A stretch of 64,000 nt of DNA from Scolanthus callimorphus (lineage: Eukaryota; Cnidaria; Anthozoa; Actiniaria; Edwardsiidae), in NCBI GenBank assembly GCA_033964015.1, contig CM066916.1:10208501-10272500 (forward strand). Reading direction: 5' to 3'. Below the pieces are notes generated by a model. It searched no databases and was not told the DNA's origin. It saw nothing but the letters and a program-made list of their open reading frames with translations. This document shows, in pieces, positions 63,604 through 64,000 of this stretch (within the stretch, counting starts at the first letter, position 1; every line of letters begins with the position of its first letter). The position numbers and the translations under genes are program-made.

Positions 63604-64000
63604 TATGCTGTAAAAATAATTAACAATATTATGAAAACTATGAAAAGAAGACAAGGCAAATGTTTGAGCAAAGGACTATGAAATATGGACACACAGGCTT
63701 GAGGTATTATAACAGATATACCAAAACAAAGCCATGATATCAATAGTCATCATGCCAGAAGTAAGACTTGTTTCATGGTCCCCCCCCCCCCCCCCCCCAG
63801 ACACACACTTTTGTGCTCCACTTCAAAGTGTGCTCCACAGGCCTTGGTTTGGGCAACTTTGATGACCACTTTCATGACTTTTCAGTGTTATCTGATTGAA
63901 TGGAACATTTTTGATTGACAGAGGCAAGAACCTTATGTAAGCATAAGTGTGGGAATTTATGCTGAAGGGTGGGGGATTCAGGGCCCCTCCCCATTATTTT
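63604..64000. other. CHMP4 downstream region, no other gene
   Basis: Contains a C run of about 19 (63780-63799), then CAGACACACACTTTTGTG. No AATAAA close to the CHMP4 stop is evident; AATTAACAATATTATGAAAA follows it. Confidence 0.4.

Overview
The window reads as nuclear DNA of an animal, most likely a marine invertebrate and probably an anthozoan cnidarian. The basis is spliced genes with GT-AG introns, clear animal orthologues (ANKRD55, NAAA, CHMP4), an AT-rich background, and dense short inverted-repeat elements (MITEs) with long C/G runs. The species cannot be fixed from the sequence, so the lineage is inference. No long reverse transcriptase or transposase frame is present; the mobile DNA I can see looks non-autonomous.

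Layout. 0-6.5 kb: three small genes for apparently secreted proteins that I do not recognise. Two are head-to-head around a repeat-built intergenic region; the third ends inside a long-TIR element. Two of the three share a CP-H ... C-x-K-C-G pattern. 6.5-20.4 kb: no convincing complete gene; MITEs, a 640-bp palindrome, a GC-rich hairpin, and a 21-bp minisatellite open in several frames. 20.4-47.9 kb: one large plus-strand gene for an ANKRD55-like ankyrin-repeat protein. I resolve 15 coding exons whose phases all agree (about 776 aa). There are two oddities: a one-base gap in exon 6 that shifts the frame, and an exon 13 whose 3' half plus splice donor has become a six-copy minisatellite. Its introns hold many inverted-repeat elements, including a 1.15-kb one with heptamer arrays in its ends. 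48-52.5 kb: no gene; a roughly 410-bp satellite in four copies.

52.5-62.4 kb: a tandem pair of minus-strand genes for N-acylethanolamine acid amidase (NAAA, N-terminal nucleophile hydrolase). Each has three exons and 349 aa, with only 12 residue differences, 11 of them in exon 1. Each copy serves as an empty-site control for insertions in the other. Upstream of the right copy lies a GTCACGTG box (CLEAR/E-box type, fitting a lysosomal enzyme) that is altered in the left copy. 62.9-63.6 kb: an intact, intronless CHMP4 (ESCRT-III Snf7) gene, head-to-head with the right NAAA copy. NAAA and CHMP4 products both act on endosome/lysosome membranes or lumen, so a shared promoter is plausible but unproven.
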